Positions 46,098 through 56,361 of a DNA stretch of 60,990 nt are shown here, piece by piece (positions within the stretch are counted from its first letter, which is position 1; each line of letters starts with the position of its first letter). The stretch spans positions 1 to 60,990 of the forward strand of contig NZ_JABDRI010000029.1 in assembly GCF_013041805.1 (NCBI RefSeq), written 5' to 3'. A program made the translations under genes and the position numbers. This stretch comes from Lutibacter sp. (GTDB lineage Bacteria > Bacteroidota > Bacteroidia > Flavobacteriales > Flavobacteriaceae). Below the pieces are notes generated by a model. That model ran no database searches and was not told the origin of the DNA. It saw only the letters and a list, made by a program, of their open reading frames with translations.

Positions 46098-46106
46098 TAT
46101 CTTTGC
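46098..46106 (+). promoter_or_regulatory. -7 box of miaB
   Basis: TATCTTTGC lies 17 bases before the ATG at 46124. No TTTG at the right distance is clear. The expected transcript start (about 46110) lies downstream of the TTG at 46091, which rules that start out. Confidence 0.55.
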
Positions 46107-46123
46107 AGCCGAATAAACGATAT

Positions 46124-47557
46124 ATGGGAAGCGAAAAAGTAATAGAAGAAAAAAATCAGGGTCAAGCTCTTTTGACAGATCATAAAGAAGGCAATAACAA
46201 AAAATTGTACATAGAAAGTTATGGTTGCCAAATGAATTTAAATGACAGTGAAATTGTAGCTTCAATTCTTTCAGAAGAGGGTTATAATACTACACATTTA
46301 ATTGAAGAAGCAGATTTAGTGTTAGTCAATACTTGTTCCATTAGAGAAAAAGCTGAGCAAACAGTTCGTAAACGTTTGCAAAAATATAATGCCATAAAAA
46401 AAATAAATCCAACCATGAAAGTTGGTGTTTTAGGATGTATGGCAGAACGCTTAAAAGCCAAGTTTTTAGAAGAAGAAAAAATAGTTGATTTGGTTGTTGG
46501 ACCAGATGCCTATAGAGATTTACCAAACTTATTACAAGAAGTTAGTTCTGGTAGAGATGCAATAAATGTTATTTTATCTAAAGAAGAAACTTATGGTGAT
46601 GTCGCACCAGTTCGTTTAAATTCAAATGGAGTTTCTGCTTTTGTTTCCATCACAAGAGGCTGTGATAATATGTGTACTTTTTGTGTAGTACCATTTACTC
46701 GCGGACGTGAACGAAGCAGAGAACCTAAAAGTATTTTAGATGAAGTTAAACAACTCAGCGAAAAAAATTACAAAGAAATTACCCTACTTGGACAAAATGT
46801 AGATAGCTATCTTTGGTATGGTGGAGGATTAAAAAAAGATTTTAAAAATGCTTCTGAAATTGCTAAAGCAACTGCGGTAGACTTTGCACAATTATTAGAT
46901 ATGGTTGCTACTGCTTTTCCAAAAATACGAATTCGTTTTTCTACTTCTAACCCTCAGGATATGAGTTTAAATGTAATTCATACCATGGCAAAACATGAAA
47001 ATATTTGTAAATATATCCATTTACCTGTGCAGTCTGGAAGTACTTCAGTTTTAAAAAGAATGAATCGCCAGCATACCCGTGAAGAGTATATGGAGTTGAT
47101 TGATCATATTAAAAAAATAATTCCTGATTGTGCAATATCTCAAGATATGATGACTGGTTTTTGTGGTGAAACTGAAGAAGAACATCGAGATACGTTAAGT
47201 TTATTAGAGTATGTGAAATACGATTTTGGATTTATGTTTGCCTATTCTGAAAGACCAGGAACACCAGCTGCCAAGAAAATGCCTGATGATATTCCATTAG
47301 ACGTCAAAAAAAGACGTTTAGCTGAAATTATCTTAGTTCAACAAAAACATAGTTTGCTTCGTTTAAAACAATTTGTTGGAAAAACTGTTGAAATATTAAT
47401 TGAAGGTTCATCAAAAAAATCTGATGCCCATTGGAAAGGTAGAAACTCGCAAAATGCTGTTGCTGTATTTCCTAAAGGGAATGAAAAAATAGGGGATTTT
47501 GTAAATGTTTATATTGAAGATTGTACTTCGGCAACCTTATTAGGAAAAAGAGTTTAA
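46124..47557 (+). CDS. miaB: tRNA (ms2i6A37) methylthiotransferase MiaB
   Basis: Radical-SAM enzyme of 477 residues that adds a methylthio group to i6A37 in tRNAs reading UNN codons. The N-terminal domain has three cluster cysteines ([27 protein letters not shown]). The radical-SAM motif is CDNMCTFC in [23 protein letters not shown], and the C-terminal TRAM domain runs from about 410. The start is the ATG at 46124 ([10 protein letters not shown]); a TTG upstream lies within the promoter. It uses SAM, so it depends on the metK product. It is followed by the sigma-54 activator after 2 bases. Confidence 0.96.
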   Translation: MGSEKVIEEKNQGQALLTDHKEGNNKKLYIESYGCQMNLNDSEIVASILSEEGYNTTHLIEEADLVLVNTCSIREKAEQTVRKRLQKYNAIKKINPTMKVGVLGCMAERLKAKFLEEEKIVDLVVGPDAYRDLPNLLQEVSSGRDAINVILSKEETYGDVAPVRLNSNGVSAFVSITRGCDNMCTFCVVPFTRGRERSREPKSILDEVKQLSEKNYKEITLLGQNVDSYLWYGGGLKKDFKNASEIAKATAVDFAQLLDMVATAFPKIRIRFSTSNPQDMSLNVIHTMAKHENICKYIHLPVQSGSTSVLKRMNRQHTREEYMELIDHIKKIIPDCAISQDMMTGFCGETEEEHRDTLSLLEYVKYDFGFMFAYSERPGTPAAKKMPDDIPLDVKKRRLAEIILVQQKHSLLRLKQFVGKTVEILIEGSSKKSDAHWKGRNSQNAVAVFPKGNEKIGDFVNVYIEDCTSATLLGKRV

Positions 47558-47559
47558 CT

Positions 47560-48795
47560 ATGGAATCATTACAAGCAATAAAACAGCGTTTTGAAATTAT
47601 TGGAAACGACAATCACTTAAACAGATCACTTGAAAAAGCGATGAGAGTTGCCCCAACAGATATATCTGTTTTAGTAACTGGTGAAAGTGGTGTAGGGAAA
47701 GAAAGTATCCCGAAAATAATTCATAACTTATCACATCGAAAACATGCGAAATATATTGCGGTAAACTGTGGTGCTATTCCAGAAGGAACTATAGATAGTG
47801 AACTCTTTGGCCATGAAAAGGGTTCCTTTACTGGTGCTACAACAGCTCGAAAAGGCTATTTTGAAGTGGCAGATGGCGGAACAATTTTTTTAGATGAAGT
47901 TGGAGAATTGCCACTAACAACACAAGTTAGATTGTTACGTGTTTTAGAAAATGGAGAGTTTATAAAAGTAGGATCATCTCAAGTACAAAAAACAAATGTT
48001 CGGATTGTTGCTGCTACAAATATAAATATGCACGAAGCTATAGAAAAAGGAAAATTTAGAGAAGATTTATACTACCGCTTAAGTACTATTGAAATAAATT
48101 TACCTCCCCTAAGAGATCGTTTAGGCGATATTCACTTACTATTTAGAAAATTTGCTGCAGATTTTGCACAAAAATATAAAATGCCAACTGTAAGACTTTC
48201 TAACAATGCTATAAAGATGTTAGAAAATTATGGTTTCCCTGGGAATATTAGACAATTAAGAAACATTGCTGAGCAAATTTCTGTAGTTGAAGAAAACAGA
48301 GAAATTTCTTCAGAGAATTTATTACAATATTTACCTACTAAAGGAACTAATTTACCTTCCGTTATTAATAGTGAAAAAACAAATAACAACTTTGCAAATG
48401 AACGTGATATCATGTATAAAATCTTGTTCGACATGCGAAATGATATTAATGACTTAAAAAAGTTAACATTAGACTTGATGAAAACTGGTGATAATGATAA
48501 AGTTCAAAAAGAAAATAAAAATTTAATTGAAAAAATTTATAAAGAAGAAACTGCCAAATTACCTCAAGAAAATGAAGTTGAATTACTTCGTATTAATGAA
48601 AAATATAATGAAGATGACAGTTTTGAATTTGCAGAAACAATAGATGCTGATGAAAGCTTAACAATTCAAGATAAAGAAATTGAACTCATCAAAAAATCTC
48701 TAGAAAGAAACAATGGGAAGCGAAAACTTGCAGCTAAAGAATTAGGAATTTCTGAAAGAACACTCTATCGCAAAATAAAACAATATGATTTATAG
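47560..48795 (+). CDS. Sigma-54-dependent transcription activator (AAA+ and Fis domains)
   Basis: 411 residues starting at the ATG 2 bases past miaB. It has no receiver or GAF sensor domain and starts directly with the AAA+ core: Walker A GESGVGKE (41-48), sigma-54 loop GSFTGA (88-93; Ser where most have Ala), Walker B TIFLDE (108-113), and R-finger region REDLYYRL. A charged linker of about 80 residues leads to a Fis helix-turn-helix (NNGKRKLAAKELGISERTLYRKIKQYDL). How it is switched on cannot be seen. Its place in an operon with lptE and secG suggests envelope-related targets. Confidence 0.92.
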   Translation: MESLQAIKQRFEIIGNDNHLNRSLEKAMRVAPTDISVLVTGESGVGKESIPKIIHNLSHRKHAKYIAVNCGAIPEGTIDSELFGHEKGSFTGATTARKGYFEVADGGTIFLDEVGELPLTTQVRLLRVLENGEFIKVGSSQVQKTNVRIVAATNINMHEAIEKGKFREDLYYRLSTIEINLPPLRDRLGDIHLLFRKFAADFAQKYKMPTVRLSNNAIKMLENYGFPGNIRQLRNIAEQISVVEENREISSENLLQYLPTKGTNLPSVINSEKTNNNFANERDIMYKILFDMRNDINDLKKLTLDLMKTGDNDKVQKENKNLIEKIYKEETAKLPQENEVELLRINEKYNEDDSFEFAETIDADESLTIQDKEIELIKKSLERNNGKRKLAAKELGISERTLYRKIKQYDL

Positions 48796-48844
48796 TTTAA
48801 ATACTTAACTTTGAGACTTTCTAAAACTCGATTAAAATATTTTA

Positions 48845-49351
48845 ATGAAAACATATAGTTACTTCATCCTATTTTTATCAATAATTTCAATACAAAGTTG
48901 TGGAATTTATGGATTTACAGGAACCACCATCAACCCTGATGTAAAAACAGTACAAATAGATTATTTCCCTAATAATGCAATTTTAGTAGAGCCATCACTT
49001 AGCCAAGAGTTTACAATTAAATTTCGAGATTTATTTGATACTCAAACAAATTTAACCTCAGTCAATTCGGGAGGAGATTTACAATTTGAAGGAGAAATTA
49101 CTGGCTATAAAATAAATCCAATGACGGCAACTGCGCAACAAACGGCTGCTCAAAACAGATTGACCATTACGGTAAACGTTCGTTTTTTCAATAATAAGGT
49201 AGAAGAAGATAATTTTGAAAAAACATTTTCACATTTTTATGATTTCGACGCAAATGCGCAATTAACAGGTGGTGTTTTAGATGATGCATTTACCATAATA
49301 TTAGAACGTATTACCCAAGATATTTTTAATGCTTCAGTAGCAAATTGGTAG
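48845..49351 (+). CDS. lptE: LptE-family LPS-assembly lipoprotein
   Basis: 168 residues with a lipoprotein signal ending in SIQSC-GIYGFTG. GTTINPDVKTVQIDYFPNNA and the C-terminal DDAFTIILERITQDIFNASVANW fit the Bacteroidota LptE family, which plugs the LptD channel that inserts LPS in the outer membrane. A TAACTTTG box at 48806-48813 could give it an extra promoter. It is followed after 4 bases by the next gene. Confidence 0.88.
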   Translation: MKTYSYFILFLSIISIQSCGIYGFTGTTINPDVKTVQIDYFPNNAILVEPSLSQEFTIKFRDLFDTQTNLTSVNSGGDLQFEGEITGYKINPMTATAQQTAAQNRLTITVNVRFFNNKVEEDNFEKTFSHFYDFDANAQLTGGVLDDAFTIILERITQDIFNASVANW

Positions 49352-49355
49352 GAAT

Positions 49356-50153
49356 ATGAATCACAGAGAATTTACAGCTATATTACAAAATCCAGAAAGT
49401 ATTGATGCACTAAAAACGCAACAATTAGAAGAAATTATTACCGAGTTTCCCTATTTTCAATCGGCAAGGGCAATTTGGCTTAAAGGATTAAATAAAACAA
49501 AAAGCTATAAATATAATTCAGCATTAAAAAAAACAGCTGCATATACAATTAATAGAAAAGTTCTTTTTGATTTTATAACTTCTCCAACATTTGCTAAAAA
49601 TGTTGTTACAAAACCTGAAGTATTAGAAAATATTAAACCTTCTAAAGAAGAAAATGTTAAGGAGTTACATCAAAAAATAAGCCAATCTGTTACCACTAAA
49701 CAAGAAGAAAATAAACCTACTGAAATATCGAAAGAAGAAATTAGTATAACCAGCCAACACGCATCTGAAACTTTAGAATTAGGTACCCCTATTAAATTTA
49801 GCAGTTTGGAGCCACATTCTTTCAATGAATGGATGCAATTAATTTCAAAAAAACCTATTATTAGAGAAGCAAAAAGCAATGACAAATCTACTATTATTGA
49901 TACATTTATTGAAAAAAACCCAAAAATAAAACAGCTAGATAAAACTGCTATAAATGCTGATATTTCTTCGGAAAGTTTAAAAGAAAACGATAGCCTGATG
50001 ACCGAAACTTTGGCTAAAGTTTATCTCGAACAAAAGAAGTATGAAAATGCAATAAAAGCTTATCACATTTTAAGTTTGAAATATCCAGAAAAAAGTGGTT
50101 TCTTTGCAGACCGAATTAAAGCAATAAAAATTTTACAAAAGAATAAATCATGA
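49356..50153 (+). CDS. Conserved flavobacterial protein with TPR-like C-terminus
   Basis: 265 residues, no signal peptide or membrane helix, unknown function. The N-terminal 85 residues hold a recognisable block (IITEFPYFQSARAIWLKGLNK), the middle is Lys/Glu/Ser-rich and likely disordered (about 100-200), and the end (TETLAKVYLEQKKYENAIKAYHILSLKYPEKS) is a TPR-like helical pair. It overlaps secG by 4 bases (ATGA), so it is translationally coupled to it; a link to protein export is inference. Confidence 0.75.
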   Translation: MNHREFTAILQNPESIDALKTQQLEEIITEFPYFQSARAIWLKGLNKTKSYKYNSALKKTAAYTINRKVLFDFITSPTFAKNVVTKPEVLENIKPSKEENVKELHQKISQSVTTKQEENKPTEISKEEISITSQHASETLELGTPIKFSSLEPHSFNEWMQLISKKPIIREAKSNDKSTIIDTFIEKNPKIKQLDKTAINADISSESLKENDSLMTETLAKVYLEQKKYENAIKAYHILSLKYPEKSGFFADRIKAIKILQKNKS

Positions 50154-50494
50154 CCTACACATTATTTTTAATTTTAATTATGATCGTAGCATTTTTGCTA
50201 ATACTAATTATTATGGTGCAAAATCCTAAAGGTGGTGGATTATCATCTTCATTTGGAGGTGGTGGAACTCAATCATTAGGTGGAGTTCAAAATACAACTA
50301 ACTTTTTAGATAAAAGTACTTGGACATTGTCAATTGTGTTACTTGCACTTATATTGTTATCAAATTTTGCAGCGCCAAAAATGACTGCTGTTGATACAAG
50401 CTCAGAAATAGAAAATACTATTGAAAATCGAGAAGTTCAAGACGCTCCGATGCAAACCGAAGCAACTACAACTTTAAAAGATTCGGCTCAATAA
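50150..50494 (+). CDS. secG: Preprotein translocase subunit SecG
   Basis: 114 residues: helix 1 (TLFLILIMIVAFLLILIIMVQ, about 3-24), the SecG loop NPKGGGLSSSFGGGGTQSLGG, helix 2 (about 58-78), and a longer acidic tail than in E. coli. It helps SecYEG move proteins across the inner membrane. A strong terminator follows. Confidence 0.95.
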   Translation: MTYTLFLILIMIVAFLLILIIMVQNPKGGGLSSSFGGGGTQSLGGVQNTTNFLDKSTWTLSIVLLALILLSNFAAPKMTAVDTSSEIENTIENREVQDAPMQTEATTTLKDSAQ

Positions 50495-50516
50495 TTATAA
50501 ACATACTATAGATATG

Positions 50517-50554
50517 AAATGCCAACGTAAATGACACGTTGGCATTTTTGTTTT
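50517..50554 (+). terminator. Terminator after secG
   Basis: AAATGCCAACGT/ACGTTGGCATTT, a 12-bp perfect stem with a 7-base loop and a T-rich tail. It separates the miaB-secG run from groES-groEL. Confidence 0.92.
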
Positions 50555-50657
50555 CTAGTATTTTATGTTTAAGGTACATTTGTCAGTATTTATACATTGG
50601 CACACTTTTAGAAAGCATAAGATACATAGAATTAATAATTTTTTAAACTAAATACAC

Positions 50658-52593
<1,936 letters not shown>

Positions 52594-52614
52594 TTCATTC
52601 TTAAAGTTATAAAT

Positions 52615-52650
52615 AAAAAAATCCGATGTTCTTAGCATCGGATTTTTTAT
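52615..52650. terminator. Bidirectional terminator after groEL
   Basis: ATCCGATG/CATCGGAT with a 7-base loop, flanked by A and T runs on both sides. It serves groEL and the convergent lipoprotein gene. Confidence 0.92.
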
Positions 52651-52669
52651 TTTATAAAGAAAACTCTTT

Positions 52670-53137
52670 CTATGCTTTACATTCGCATTTGCCTGGTTCA
52701 CACTTTGTACATTCCATTTTTTTTGCAGCCATTTCAGCTCCACACTTACATTCACCATCGGCGCATTTAGTGCATTCCATTTTATTTGAAGCAACCTCTG
52801 CACACTTACATTCACCGGGCGCACAAGTACACTCTCCACCTTCTTGACATTTGCAAACAACAGTATTTTCTAATTCTTTAGAATCTACAGATTTCATTTT
52901 TAAATCCATTTTACAAACTGGACAAGTTCCTTCATTCTCATAAACTTTTCCTTCTTCGCAATCCATTGGGCATTGATAAACATCTTTTGAAGCCATTTCT
53001 TCAGAATCGTGATCGTGACCTTCATGACTTTCCATCTTAACATCTTCTTTCACTTCCTCTTTTTTAGTTTCTTTACAAGCAGTAAATAGCAATGTAAACG
53101 AAAATATTGCAGCAAATACAAAAATTGATTTTTTCAT
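52670..53137 (-). CDS. Heavy-metal-binding lipoprotein with metallothionein-like tail
   Basis: 155 residues. Lipoprotein signal ending at Cys21 (TLLFTAC-KETKKEE); a His/Asp/Glu-rich spacer (ESHEGHDHDSEE); a heavy-metal-binding domain of the YHS-like type (DVYQCPMDCEEGKVY and GTCPVCKMDLK, four cysteines); then a tail of about 62 residues with 14 cysteines in CxC and CxxC pairs (CKCQEGGECTC, ECTKC-ADGECKC, ECTKC-EPGKCEC). The tail is made of repeated ECTKCxxGxCxC units like bacterial metallothioneins. It probably binds copper or zinc at the envelope. The fusion of these two parts is what is unusual. Confidence 0.82.
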   Translation of the reverse strand: MKKSIFVFAAIFSFTLLFTACKETKKEEVKEDVKMESHEGHDHDSEEMASKDVYQCPMDCEEGKVYENEGTCPVCKMDLKMKSVDSKELENTVVCKCQEGGECTCAPGECKCAEVASNKMECTKCADGECKCGAEMAAKKMECTKCEPGKCECKA

Positions 53138-53213
53138 TATTATGATTTTTTTAGTTCAACTATTAATTTATGCCGACTAAAATAGTAAAAAATGACAATT
53201 ATTAATGATTTTT

Positions 53214-53663
53214 TTATTTTTTAAACCGAACTTTTCTTGTTTTTAACTGTTGATAATAAAAGGCAGGAAGTAAAATCAATAAAAAAATTGGATGAATTAA
53301 AAATCTTCGTACATAAAAAATAAGCTGATAGTCTAAATTTAAATTATATTTTAAGAGTAATAAAAGAATCATGCAAAGCACTACAAAAGCAATTATATAA
53401 ATTTTTAACGAAAACATAAGGGTTTTTATGTTTTTAAAAACTAAATATATAATAGCTAATGAAATAGTTGAATTTAAAGAATACCTGTATAAAAGGTTTA
53501 GAAAAAAAAGTTTAAAATTAATTTGAGGAATTGGCTTAGAAAGATAGTCACTTTTAAAATAATCAATTAAAGGATCGTAAAAGTAAGGCTGAACAAAAAC
53601 TCGTATAGCAATTAGCATCAAAACTAACATCAAAAGTGCAACTATTTGAACTGTTTTTTTCAT
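53214..53663 (-). CDS. Exosortase F-associated membrane protein
   Basis: 149 residues with about four membrane helices. The block PYFYDPLIDYFKSDYLSKPIPQINFKLFFLNLLYRYSLNS and RRFLIHPIFLLILLPAFYYQ are those of the small protein that always accompanies XrtF. Its stop-start spacing to xrtF is 2 bases. Role unknown, presumed partner of the protease. Confidence 0.88.
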   Translation of the reverse strand: MKKTVQIVALLMLVLMLIAIRVFVQPYFYDPLIDYFKSDYLSKPIPQINFKLFFLNLLYRYSLNSTISLAIIYLVFKNIKTLMFSLKIYIIAFVVLCMILLLLLKYNLNLDYQLIFYVRRFLIHPIFLLILLPAFYYQQLKTRKVRFKK

Positions 53664-53665
53664 TC

Positions 53666-54196
53666 TTAAATTTTAGAAAATTTCTTGATCCAAATAAACC
53701 ACAATAAAAAAGTAAACCCATAAATAATCAGTGGAAATAATATATCATGTAAAATATATTCATATTGTGGAAATTGATATAAGGAAATAGAAATTATGGC
53801 AATTCTAATAATATTCACAATATAAATAAGTAAGCTCCCTACTAAAATAAATAAAAATGTTGATTTAAAATTACTAGAAAAAGCAATTACAAAAGAACAA
53901 AATAAAATAATTATACTAATAGAATTACAACCTTCAATAATACGTGAAACATACTTTTCATTAATAAATAACTTTACAGAAACCTCTTTAGTATGTTGTT
54001 CAATTTTAGCGTCAAAACCAACAGTATTCAATAATAACTGAGTTTGTTTAGCTACTGAATTAGTAATTGGAGCACAAGCAAATACACCTGATTTACTTTG
54101 CGTTTTATTTAAGTACAAAGAATACATTAAAAATAACAGTATGTATGTACCAAAAAATTTACCTAAAAATAAAAGCACTATTTTATTGCTTTGCAC
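53666..54196 (-). CDS. xrtF: Exosortase F
   Basis: 176 residues, polytopic inner-membrane cysteine transpeptidase/protease of the exosortase/archaeosortase family. Catalytic Cys90 in IIEGCNSISIII, Arg131 in VNIIRIAI, and His150 in YEYILHDILFP are all present. XrtF is expected to process proteins with a C-terminal sorting tail; no such substrate is seen in the window. Confidence 0.93.
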   Translation of the reverse strand: MQSNKIVLLFLGKFFGTYILLFLMYSLYLNKTQSKSGVFACAPITNSVAKQTQLLLNTVGFDAKIEQHTKEVSVKLFINEKYVSRIIEGCNSISIIILFCSFVIAFSSNFKSTFLFILVGSLLIYIVNIIRIAIISISLYQFPQYEYILHDILFPLIIYGFTFLLWFIWIKKFSKI

Positions 54197-54218
54197 TCTA
54201 AAAGAATTTTAATTTTGC
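54190..54218 (+). promoter_or_regulatory. Promoter of the GAF-domain gene
   Basis: TTTG (54190-54193), 16 bases, TAATTTTGC (54210-54218), with the ATG at 54237. It overlaps the first codons of the divergent xrtF gene. Confidence 0.65.
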
Positions 54219-54236
54219 ATAAAACTACAAATTTAT

Positions 54237-54692
54237 ATGAACATTACTCTATTAAAAGAATCGATAATACAGCAGATTCAATTGAATAAAACAGTTTCGG
54301 AAAAACTACAAGCTATTTGTAATTATTTAAAACAAGAAATAGAATATTATGACTGGGTTGGATTTTATTTTAAAAATGGTGATAAGCAGGAATTGAAACT
54401 TGCTGAATTTGCTGGTGAACCTACCGAACATATAATTATTCCTTTTGGAAAAGGCATTTGTGGACAAGTTGCTATAAGCAATGAAAATTTTATTGTTCCA
54501 AATGTTGAAGACCAAGACAATTATATTTCTTGTGGTTTTAAAGTGAAAAGCGAAATTGTAATTCCAATTTTTGTGAATGGAGAAAATATTGGACAAATAG
54601 ATATCGATTCACATGCCATAGATCCATTTACTAAAAATGATGAAATGCTGTTAGAATTTGTGTGTGAAAAAGTTAGTGAATTTCTTCAATAA
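54237..54692 (+). CDS. GAF-domain protein, free methionine-(R)-sulfoxide reductase-like
   Basis: 151 residues, a single GAF domain with the fRMsr pattern: DWVGFYF, IPFGKGICGQVA (Cys75), PNVEDQDNYISCGFKVKSEIVIPI (Cys99). E. coli fRMsr uses three cysteines; two have counterparts here and the third (ten residues before Cys75) is a His, so recycling of the enzyme may differ. If active it returns free oxidised methionine to methionine in the cytoplasm. Confidence 0.82.
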   Translation: MNITLLKESIIQQIQLNKTVSEKLQAICNYLKQEIEYYDWVGFYFKNGDKQELKLAEFAGEPTEHIIIPFGKGICGQVAISNENFIVPNVEDQDNYISCGFKVKSEIVIPIFVNGENIGQIDIDSHAIDPFTKNDEMLLEFVCEKVSEFLQ

Positions 54693-54728
54693 AAATAAAA
54701 ATTTACTATAAAATTTATATTTTTTTAT

Positions 54729-54760
54729 GTTGTTAAGCTGCTGATAATTATTAGCTTTGC
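54729..54760 (+). promoter_or_regulatory. Promoter of purH
   Basis: GTTG (54729-54732), 19 bases, TAGCTTTGC (54752-54760). The start site would be about 54764, past the TTG at 54757, so the ATG at 54781 is the start of purH. Confidence 0.7.
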
Positions 54761-54780
54761 GTAAACTTAGAAAGCTACAA

Positions 54781-56307
54781 ATGAATTCAACAAAAAAAGC
54801 AAAAACAGCATTAATTTCGGTATTTCACAAAGATGGTTTAGCTCCTATTGTAAAAAAGCTAAATGAACTTGGAGTTATAATTTATTCAACTGGTGGTACA
54901 GAAAAATTTATTAAAGAATTAGGTATAAACGTTATCCCTGTTGAAGATTTAACTTCATATCCTTCAATTTTGGGAGGAAGAGTAAAAACGTTACACCCAA
55001 AAGTTTTTGGAGGGATTTTATCAAGACGTGAAAACGAAAATGATTTATCACAATTGAATGAATATAATATTCCTGAAATTGATATTGTAATTGTTGATTT
55101 ATATCCTTTTGAAAAAACAGTTTTAAGTGATGCTACTGAACAAGATATTATTGAAAAAATAGATATTGGTGGTATATCACTTATACGAGCTGCAGCAAAA
55201 AATTTCAAAGATGTTATTTGCGTATCTTCTATGAACCAATATGATGATTTTTTAGAAATAATGTCAAATTCAAATGGCGAAACCACACTTGAAGAAAGGA
55301 AGAACTTCGCAGCAAAGTCTTTCGCTATTTCAAGTCATTATGACACTGCTATATTCAACTATTTAAATAATAGCGAAATAACATTTAGAGAAAGTTTTGA
55401 TACTGTTTCAACATTGCGTTATGGTGAAAACCCTCATCAAAAAGGGTATTTCTTTGGTGATTTAGACGCTCTTTTTGATAAATTACATGGTAAAGAACTT
55501 TCGTACAATAATTTGTTGGATGTTGATGCCGCTGTTAATTTAATTAACGAGTTTAAAAATGACACACCAACTTTTGCTATTTTAAAACATAATAATGCTT
55601 GTGGATTAGCACAACGTGATTCCTTAAAACAAGCGTATTTGGATGCGCTAGCAGGAGATCCAACATCCGCTTTTGGTGGTGTTTTAATTTCAAATAGAGA
55701 AATTGATACTGATACAGCTTCTGAAATTCATAAATTATTTTGTGAAGTTGTAATTGCTCCAAGCTATACTTCTGAAGCTTTAGAAATTTTAAAAGGCAAA
55801 AAAAATAGAATTATTTTAATTCAAAAAAATATTGAATTACCTAAAAATCAATATAGAACTGCTTTAAATGGTGTGCTATATCAAGAAAAAGATAATAAAA
55901 CAGATAATGCTAGTGGTATAACTACAGCTACAATTAAACAACCAACTACTAATGAATTAGAAGATCTGTTTTTTGCATCAAAAATTTGTAAGCACACTAA
56001 GTCAAATACCATTGTATTAGTAAAAAATAAACAGCTTTGCGCAAGCGGAACAGGGCAAACTAGTCGTGTTGACGCGTTGAATCAATCAATTACAAAAGCT
56101 ACTCATTTTAATTTCGATTTAAAAGGTGCTGTGATGGCAAGTGATGCATTTTTCCCATTTCCAGATTGTGTTGAAATAGCTGATAAAGCTGGTATTAATG
56201 CTGTAATTCAGCCAGGAGGTTCAATTAAGGATAAATTATCTATTGATTATTGCAACGATCATAAAATGTCGATGATATTTACAGGAACGCGTCATTTTAA
56301 ACACTAA
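54781..56307 (+). CDS. purH: Bifunctional AICAR transformylase / IMP cyclohydrolase
   Basis: Last two steps of purine synthesis, 508 residues from the ATG at 54781. The N-terminal MGS-like cyclohydrolase has ALISVFHKDGLAP, IYSTGGTEKFI and GGRVKTLHPKVFGGIL. The C-terminal transformylase has KHNNACGLA (Lys-His of the active site) and the end MASDAFFPFPDCVEIADKAGI and QPGGSIKD. A TTG upstream would start inside the promoter and is rejected. Confidence 0.96.
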   Translation: MNSTKKAKTALISVFHKDGLAPIVKKLNELGVIIYSTGGTEKFIKELGINVIPVEDLTSYPSILGGRVKTLHPKVFGGILSRRENENDLSQLNEYNIPEIDIVIVDLYPFEKTVLSDATEQDIIEKIDIGGISLIRAAAKNFKDVICVSSMNQYDDFLEIMSNSNGETTLEERKNFAAKSFAISSHYDTAIFNYLNNSEITFRESFDTVSTLRYGENPHQKGYFFGDLDALFDKLHGKELSYNNLLDVDAAVNLINEFKNDTPTFAILKHNNACGLAQRDSLKQAYLDALAGDPTSAFGGVLISNREIDTDTASEIHKLFCEVVIAPSYTSEALEILKGKKNRIILIQKNIELPKNQYRTALNGVLYQEKDNKTDNASGITTATIKQPTTNELEDLFFASKICKHTKSNTIVLVKNKQLCASGTGQTSRVDALNQSITKATHFNFDLKGAVMASDAFFPFPDCVEIADKAGINAVIQPGGSIKDKLSIDYCNDHKMSMIFTGTRHFKH

Positions 56308-56361
56308 TTTTAGTAACTTTGTTAGATTCCAATTTAAAAATTAATAAACATTTAATATAGT

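Noticed and set aside
46091-46123. Upstream TTG start for miaB
   Set aside because: The TTG lies before the TATCTTTGC promoter box; the ATG at 46124 gives the usual protein.
50597-50613. Sigma-54 promoter before groES
   Set aside because: TTGGCAC is a good -24 half, but the -12 half reads TAGA in place of TTGC, so the essential GC is missing.
54757-54780. Upstream TTG start for purH
   Set aside because: It lies inside the promoter -7 box; the ATG at 54781 is the expected start.
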